Source: Nonomuraea sp. NEAU-A123
GTDB taxonomy: Bacteria; Actinomycetota; Actinomycetes; Streptosporangiales; Streptosporangiaceae
Length of the DNA: 64,000 nt
Direction: 5' to 3'
Assembly: GCF_018603905.1 (NCBI RefSeq)
Contig: NZ_JAHFZZ010000025.1
Coordinates: 99,715-163,714 of the forward strand
Position numbers and translations under genes: made by a program. This document shows, piece by piece, positions 59,985 to 64,000 of this stretch (within the stretch, counting starts at the first letter, position 1; each line of letters starts with the position of its first letter). The notes under the pieces were generated by a model, which searched no databases, was not told the origin of the DNA, and saw only the letters and a list, made by a program, of their open reading frames with translations.

Positions 59985-60229
59985 CGCCACGCCCTCCCTG
60001 GTCGGGGCACGGGTTTGTCATATCAGCCCGCGTCGCGATCCTCGGAGGCAATGACCGCCGACGCCTGCGAGGGGGCACGGTCTGGTCCGTGCCCGAGCTG
60101 CCCATCCGAGGTGGCCGAAACCCGGTCATCGTCACGGCCGACGGCGCCACGACGGTGGGCGTGCGGATCAGGATCGCGCCCTGCGCTCCGCTGCTGCGCC
60201 GCCCGCGCTGACCAACGACCGCCCCGTTC
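59985..60229. other. devS / CBS-BON intergenic region
   Basis: No gene is recognised. A rightward frame (VPELPIRGGRNPVIVTADGA, then TTVGVRIRIAPC) looks protein-like but has no start signal and no family, so it may be a fragment of a lost gene. The region also holds the devS promoter. Confidence 0.3.
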
Positions 60230-60243
60230 GGGACTTCCGGCCC
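60230..60243 (+). promoter_or_regulatory. DevR/DosR-like box upstream of the CBS-BON pair
   Basis: GGGACTTCCGGCCC, 66-79 bases before the GTG of the first CBS-BON gene. Close match to the mycobacterial consensus and to the devR box. Confidence 0.6.
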
Positions 60244-60308
60244 TACCAGCCGCACTGCCGCGGGGCTGTGATGAAGGTACAAGAACAGCAGACGAGAAGG
60301 GCTGACCC

Positions 60309-60992
60309 GTGAAGCTCAGGACCGTCGCCGACGTGATGACCGCCAAGGTCATCACGGTTACCGCGAATACCCCGTTCAAGGACATCGCCGAGACCTTGAT
60401 CGCCGGCGGCATCAGCGCCGTCCCGGTGGTCGACGGCAACGGCCACGTCGTCGGCATGGTGTCGGAGGCCGACCTGCTCCGTAAGGAGGAGTTCCGCGAG
60501 CAGTTCTACCGGGAGGGCTACCGGCCACCGCTGCGCGCCCGGCTGCGCCACCCCAAGGGCAAGGAGAAGGCCACCGGTGACACCGCGGGCGAGCTGATGA
60601 CCCGCCCGCCGATCACCGTCTCGCCCGAGGCCTCGGCCGTCTCGGCCGCCCGGCTGATGGACGCCCACGACGTCAAGCGGCTCGCCGTCGTCGACGCGGA
60701 CGGCCGGCTGGCCGGCATCGTGAGCCGCCGCGACCTGATCAAGGTGTTCCTGCGCGGCGACGACGACATCGCCGCCGAGGTGCGCGAGGACGTCCTCGAC
60801 CGGGGGTTGTGGGTGGACACCTCCGGCGTCACCGTCAACGTACGCCACGGCGTCGTGACGCTGAGCGGCCGGATGGACCGCAGGACCGAGGCCTCGATCG
60901 CCGTCCGCATGACCGGCCGGGTCGACGGCGTGGTCGACGTCATCGACGAGCTCGCCTGGAAGCACGACGACTCCAAGTGGGAAGCCCGATAG
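60309..60992 (+). CDS. CBS-BON protein 1
   Basis: 227 aa. CBS1 (VADVMTAKVITVTANTPFKD, VGMVSEADLLRKEEF), a basic linker (RARLRHPKGKEKATG), CBS2 (MTRPPITVSPEASAVSAARL, VKRLAVVDADGRLAGIVSRR) and a C-terminal BON domain (VNVRHGVVTLSGRMDRRTEA, RVDGVVDVIDELAW). Probably senses adenine nucleotides and associates with membranes through the BON part. GTG start. The second CBS gene follows after two bases. A DevR-like box lies upstream. Confidence 0.86.
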   Translation: MKLRTVADVMTAKVITVTANTPFKDIAETLIAGGISAVPVVDGNGHVVGMVSEADLLRKEEFREQFYREGYRPPLRARLRHPKGKEKATGDTAGELMTRPPITVSPEASAVSAARLMDAHDVKRLAVVDADGRLAGIVSRRDLIKVFLRGDDDIAAEVREDVLDRGLWVDTSGVTVNVRHGVVTLSGRMDRRTEASIAVRMTGRVDGVVDVIDELAWKHDDSKWEAR

Positions 60993-60994
60993 TC

Positions 60995-61591
60995 ATGCTC
61001 GTGCGCGAGGTCATGAGCAGGCCGCCCATCACCGTGCGCCGCACCGACCCGGTGCGGCAGGCCATCCGGACGCTGCACGGCCATGACATCACCGCCGCTC
61101 CGGTCGTGGACGACACCGACCGGCTCGTCGGTGTGGTCAGCGAGCTCGACCTGCTGCGGGGCGAGTTCGAACCCGACCCCCGTGCCTCGGTACGCCCCGT
61201 CGGCCCGGTTGCCGAACCGCCGCCCCGCCGGGTCATGGAGGTCATGACCCGCGAAGCCGTCACCGTGACCGAGACGACGGACGTCACCAAGGCGATCGAC
61301 CTCATGGTCGGCAAGCGGATCAAGAGCCTGCCGGTCGTACAGGGGGACCGGATCGTGGGCATGGTCAGCCGCCGCGACCTGCTGGCCATGCTCGCCCGGC
61401 CGGACGAGCGACTGCGCCAGGACGTGATCGCCGCGCTGCGCGAGCACTACCCCTTCGGGCCCAGCTGGGACGTCAGCGTCCGCGACGGCGTGGCCCAGCT
61501 GAGCGGGTCGCCCCACGAACACGCCGATCACATCGCCGACGTGCTGGCCCGCACGGTGCCCGGCATCGTCCGGGTCAGGCATCTGAGGTGA
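60995..61591 (+). CDS. CBS-BON protein 2
   Basis: 198 aa with the same order but a shorter linker: VREVMSRPPITVRRTDPVRQ, DRLVGVVSELDLLRGEF, MEVMTREAVTVTETTDVTKA, KSLPVVQGDRIVGMVSRRDL, then a weak BON-like end (WDVSVRDGVAQLSGSPHEHA, VPGIVRVRHL). It begins two bases after the first CBS gene stops, so the pair is co-transcribed, probably from the DevR-controlled promoter. The two genes look like a tandem duplication that has diverged. Confidence 0.84.
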   Translation: MLVREVMSRPPITVRRTDPVRQAIRTLHGHDITAAPVVDDTDRLVGVVSELDLLRGEFEPDPRASVRPVGPVAEPPPRRVMEVMTREAVTVTETTDVTKAIDLMVGKRIKSLPVVQGDRIVGMVSRRDLLAMLARPDERLRQDVIAALREHYPFGPSWDVSVRDGVAQLSGSPHEHADHIADVLARTVPGIVRVRHLR

Positions 61592-61628
61592 ACCCATGGT
61601 TCCTGTCCTACGAGGGTTCCGACGGCCT

Positions 61629-62402
61629 TTATCGGAACAGGGCGTCGTCGATGGTGAAGCGGATGAACTCGCCCTCGGCCCACCGATCAGTGCCGGGCCA
61701 CCAGCCGCCCGCCAGGTAGGCCGGAATGGTGAACCCGTCGAATTCGATCTCGCGCCCGCACTCCACCCCGAACACGTGCTCGCGGTAACGGCCCTCCCCG
61801 GGATCACCCCAACGGGACATGGTGACCCGCTCCAGCGCGCCACTGGGCGCGATGGTCAGGGTCACGTCGTGATCCTCGGTCCCCACGGGAAGGCCGGCGA
61901 TCGCTTGGCGGTCGTCGATCGATTTCCACCGAACCCTCGGGTCGAGTGCGGCGGCGGGCGCCATGACGAACTCACATGCCAGCCGTCCCGCGGCACTTCT
62001 GGTGATGTCCGGACCGGCACCCGACATCACGGGGATGACGTCCAGCAGCCGCCAGCGCATCTCCCCCTGACCCGCGCGATACCGGTCGAACCCGTGCACG
62101 GGTAGCGGTCCCACATAGGCGGTGGCCGACCACACGAAGCCCTCCATCGGCAGGAGTACCTGCTGGGCGCGGAAGTCGCGCCAGGTGCTGAGCCGGATGG
62201 AGCCGTGCATGTCCAGCACCACCGCGCGCAGCAGGGGTGTCCCCGGAGCGATGGCGTGCAGCACCCAGCGGCGCGCCGGTTCCGGCAGGTGGCCGGCCTG
62301 CGCGGGGTCGAACTCCTGGGCGTCCTCGGTCTGCGCCTGCAAAAGGTCCCAGTCGTGACGGGCCGTCTCGGTCATGTACGGCGGGGCGACGATGACGCTC
62401 AT
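61629..62402 (-). CDS. DUF6544-like hypothetical protein
   Basis: 257 aa cytosolic protein with an early LPEPARRWVLHAIAPGTPLL, the pattern of DUF6544/DUF6920-type proteins, then MHGSIRLSTWRDFRAQQVLL, FVWSATAYVGPLPVHGFDRY, EMRWRLLDVIPVMSGAGPDI and a C-terminal FDGFTIPAYLAGGWW. Its ATG at 62402 overlaps the stop of the universal-stress gene (ATGA), so it is co-translated with it and likely DevR-controlled. Function unknown. Confidence 0.72.
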   Translation of the reverse strand: MSVIVAPPYMTETARHDWDLLQAQTEDAQEFDPAQAGHLPEPARRWVLHAIAPGTPLLRAVVLDMHGSIRLSTWRDFRAQQVLLPMEGFVWSATAYVGPLPVHGFDRYRAGQGEMRWRLLDVIPVMSGAGPDITRSAAGRLACEFVMAPAAALDPRVRWKSIDDRQAIAGLPVGTEDHDVTLTIAPSGALERVTMSRWGDPGEGRYREHVFGVECGREIEFDGFTIPAYLAGGWWPGTDRWAEGEFIRFTIDDALFR

Positions 62403-63265
62403 GACCGCCGCCAAGAAGTCGGTACCACGGCCACCGGACAGCGAGCCCGGTGCAGGACACCGTGGCTGACGGAGCCGAGTGCCGCCGAGGCGAAACCGCC
62501 CAGGCCGCGCGATCCGACCACCACCAGCGCCGCCGTCTCGGACGCCCTGACCAGGACCGGGACCGGGTGCCCCGGGACGGTCGACTCGATCACCTCGACG
62601 TCCGGGTACTTCTCGTGCCACGGCGCCAGGCGCAGCCGGATCTCCGCCGCCTCGTCGCCCAGCGTCCCGGTCAGGAGCGGGCCGTACCCCGCGGGATGTG
62701 GGGTGAGCATCGGCGTTCTCTGGGCGTACACGACGCGGACCGGCATGCGCCGTGCCTTGGCTTGTTCCAGGGCGTAGTCCAGTGCCGACTCCGCGAACGG
62801 GGAGCCGTCGAAGCCGACCACGATCTCACCGTGGCTGCCGGGGACGGGCATCCGGACGATGACCACCGGGCTGTGCGCGTGCCCGGCCAGGCCGAGCCCG
62901 ACCGAGCCCAAGACCAGTCCGGCGAACCCACCGAGCCCTCTGCTGCCCACGACCACGCTGTCGGCCGTCTCCGACTCGCTCTTCAGCCGCTCGATCACCG
63001 CGCCCGTGACCACGGCCGTTGAGACCTCGAGGTTGGGGATGAGTCTCCGTACCTGGTCGGCGGCATTGTCGACCAGGTACGTGCACCGCTCGGTCAGCGT
63101 CTGCCGGTCACTGGCCGCGGTGGGCGGATGCTCCGCCGCCCAGGGCTCTCGTACGAGCACGATCCGCAGGGGAAGCCCTCTGCATGAGGCGTCGTCGGCG
63201 GCCCAGCCGAGCGCCGATCCGGCCGATGGTGATCCGTCCACGCCGACCACGATCGCTCTGCTCAT
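62399..63265 (-). CDS. Tandem universal stress protein
   Basis: 288 aa with two Usp domains (about 1-145 and 150-288). Each starts with a GVDGS/GFDGS strand and ends with the ATP-binding glycine pattern: SVVVGSRGLGGFAGLVLGSV and LVVVGSRGLGGFASAALGSV. ATG 63265 has AAGGAGG six bases upstream; ATG 63271 is weaker. Two-domain Usp proteins are prominent members of DosR regulons and bind ATP during non-growing survival. A symmetric DevR-like box lies about 115 bp upstream. Confidence 0.9.
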   Translation of the reverse strand: MSRAIVVGVDGSPSAGSALGWAADDASCRGLPLRIVLVREPWAAEHPPTAASDRQTLTERCTYLVDNAADQVRRLIPNLEVSTAVVTGAVIERLKSESETADSVVVGSRGLGGFAGLVLGSVGLGLAGHAHSPVVIVRMPVPGSHGEIVVGFDGSPFAESALDYALEQAKARRMPVRVVYAQRTPMLTPHPAGYGPLLTGTLGDEAAEIRLRLAPWHEKYPDVEVIESTVPGHPVPVLVRASETAALVVVGSRGLGGFASAALGSVSHGVLHRARCPVAVVPTSWRRS

Positions 63266-63374
63266 CGTCATCCTCCTTCGGGTCGCTCCGGCCGGATGTG
63301 GCACCCGCCCCCGGTTCCCTCACCTCCAGCACACACCTACGGGCCCGCGGCTCCCAGAGGACGAGGTCCTGCCT

Positions 63375-63398
63375 TATCAGGGACCATCGGCCCTGATA
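63375..63398. promoter_or_regulatory. Symmetric DevR/DosR-like box between usp and a dehydrogenase remnant
   Basis: TATCAGGG-ACCATCGG-CCCTGATA has perfect 8-bp arms. Its core GGGACCATCGGCCC is at 63380-63393. It is placed to serve the leftward usp operon and, originally, the rightward dehydrogenase. Confidence 0.6.
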
Positions 63399-63427
63399 GA
63401 GCGCGGGCACGGAGCCGGATCCGCGCC

Positions 63428-63619
63428 GACGTCGCCATCGAGGCCGTCGGCCTCCCGGAGATCTTCGAACTGCGCACTCACCTGGTACGCTCCGGCGGTC
63501 ACGTCGCCAACATCGGCGTGCACGGCGCACCCGCCACCCCGCACCTCGAAGATCTGTGGATCCGCAACCTCACCATCGCCACCGGCCTGGTCGACACCTG
63601 CTCCACGGCGGCGAGTTGA
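63428..63619 (+). pseudogene. Zinc-type alcohol dehydrogenase, C-terminal remnant
   Basis: DVAIEAVGLPEIFELRTHLV then GGHVANIGVHGAPATPHLED and LWIRNLTIATGLVDTCS is the end of the coenzyme domain of a medium-chain zinc alcohol dehydrogenase. The first ~240 residues, with both zinc sites, and the last ~60 residues are missing. It lies just downstream of the symmetric DevR-like box. Dehydrogenases of this type often sit in actinomycete dormancy clusters. Confidence 0.7.
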
Positions 63620-63660
63620 CGAGTCCGCCAGGGTATGGGATGCTGAAGGCGGCAACGAGG

Positions 63661-63709
63661 TTGACACGTATATTAAGTGTAGACATACGTTTCTCATTTG
63701 CGTTATGCT
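63661..63709 (+). promoter_or_regulatory. AT-rich promoter region of rpoB
   Basis: TTGACA (63661-63666) starts an AT-rich patch. A second promoter fits better: TAGACA (63680-63685), 18-bp spacer and TATGCT (63704-63709). An inverted repeat ACGTAT-N13-ATACGT (63666-63671 / 63685-63690) spans the space between the elements and could bind a regulator. The leader of about 90 bases ends in GGAAGGA before the TTG start. Confidence 0.55.
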
Positions 63710-63803
63710 GCCCCTCGCGCCGTCTTTTAACGTCCCGGATTCTGCCGGGGCGTTTGGCGTGCGCGCAGTTCGATTCCATCCGTGCCCTCCGGAAGGACAT
63801 CTG

Positions 63804-64000
63804 TTGGCAGCTTCTAACGTCACCGCCATACCCGCCGGTCCCCGTCGCGTCTCTTTTTCGCGTATCCAGGAGACCCTCGAAGTTCCTGACCTTCTCGCCC
63901 TGCAGACCGAGTCATTCGACTGGCTGCTCGGGAACGAGAAATGGAAGGCCCGGGTAGAGGCGGCTCGTCAGGCCGGGCGCAAGGACGTCCCGACCCAGTC
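63804..64000 (+). CDS. rpoB: RNA polymerase beta subunit, N-terminal part (partial at window end)
   Basis: The 65 visible codons read from TTG 63804 with GGAAGGA (63791-63797) upstream. RRVSFSRIQETLEVPDLLAL followed by QTESFDWLLGNEKWKARVEA is the conserved start of actinobacterial RpoB. The catalytic and rifampicin-binding regions are beyond the window. Unusually, the gene is not preceded by rplJ-rplL but by dormancy genes and a dehydrogenase remnant. The gene identity is secure; whether it is the main rpoB or a second copy cannot be decided here. Confidence 0.92.
   Translation, partial: MAASNVTAIPAGPRRVSFSRIQETLEVPDLLALQTESFDWLLGNEKWKARVEAARQAGRKDVPTQ

Overview
The window is high-GC DNA from an actinomycete. 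It carries many leaderless or GTG/TTG starts, LacI/GntR/TetR/MarR/AraC regulators beside small catabolic units, F420- and deazaflavin-type oxidoreductases, a DevS/DevR hypoxia-type pair and, at the right edge, the start of an actinobacterial rpoB. The overall style suggests the order Streptosporangiales (Nonomuraea/Streptosporangium/Actinomadura-like); that placement is an inference, not proof. There are no tRNA or rRNA genes, CRISPR arrays, insertion sequences or prophage genes that I can recognise. Truncated and frameshifted genes are common, as in an accessory chromosomal region.

Layout. 1-4994: a divergent LacI-type regulator (only its N-terminus is in the window) and a tightly overlapping operon for a spermidine/putrescine-type ABC importer plus an adenosine deaminase-like enzyme, with twin LacI-type operators. 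5024-10634: assorted genes (CGNR remnant, nucleotidyltransferase-like protein, WrbA, an AT-richer NTF2-like gene, a large membrane protein, a tautomerase, an aldehyde dehydrogenase remnant). 10722-14414: a candidate conflict/cell-death protein (EACC1-like, caspase, WD40) and a self-regulated membrane protein/winged-helix pair. 14693-19361: a PPOX-reductase-ferredoxin fusion, an Old Yellow Enzyme and an extradiol-dioxygenase-like protein. 19362-21022: a 'graveyard' of at least four gene remnants, including a hydroxypyruvate isomerase/tartronate semialdehyde reductase deletion fusion.

21057-30052 is a coherent sugar or polyol catabolic locus. dhaK-dhaL diverge from a GntR/UTRA regulator, followed by an ABC importer without its own ATPase, a zinc dehydrogenase, a class I aldolase and an FGGY kinase. 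A plausible route is import, oxidation to a ketose, phosphorylation, aldol cleavage and salvage of dihydroxyacetone. 30267-44775 holds an ankyrin-repeat protein, esterase/hydrolase genes, a CBS-BON protein, an ABC exporter and several small regulator-enzyme units. 44797-51228 is a glycosyltransferase/epimerase/methyltransferase group divergent from a membrane-bound molybdopterin oxidoreductase. 51387-52468 is a BtrH-like cysteine-fold protein behind a perfect 31-bp palindrome.

54566-63398 is best read as a DevR (DosR)-type dormancy regulon. devR and devS converge, and GGGAC-nnTCG-nCCC-like boxes lie upstream of devR, a CBS-BON pair, a universal-stress-protein operon, a broken DoxX-like gene and a 59-residue protein. 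A further box lies upstream of the distant CBS-BON gene at 35657-36313. The conserved haem-ligand histidine region of DevS is present. rpoB starts at a TTG at 63804 behind AT-rich tandem promoters. Its upstream neighbours are dormancy genes and a dehydrogenase remnant, not rplJ/rplL, so it could be a second rpoB copy as known in Nonomuraea.
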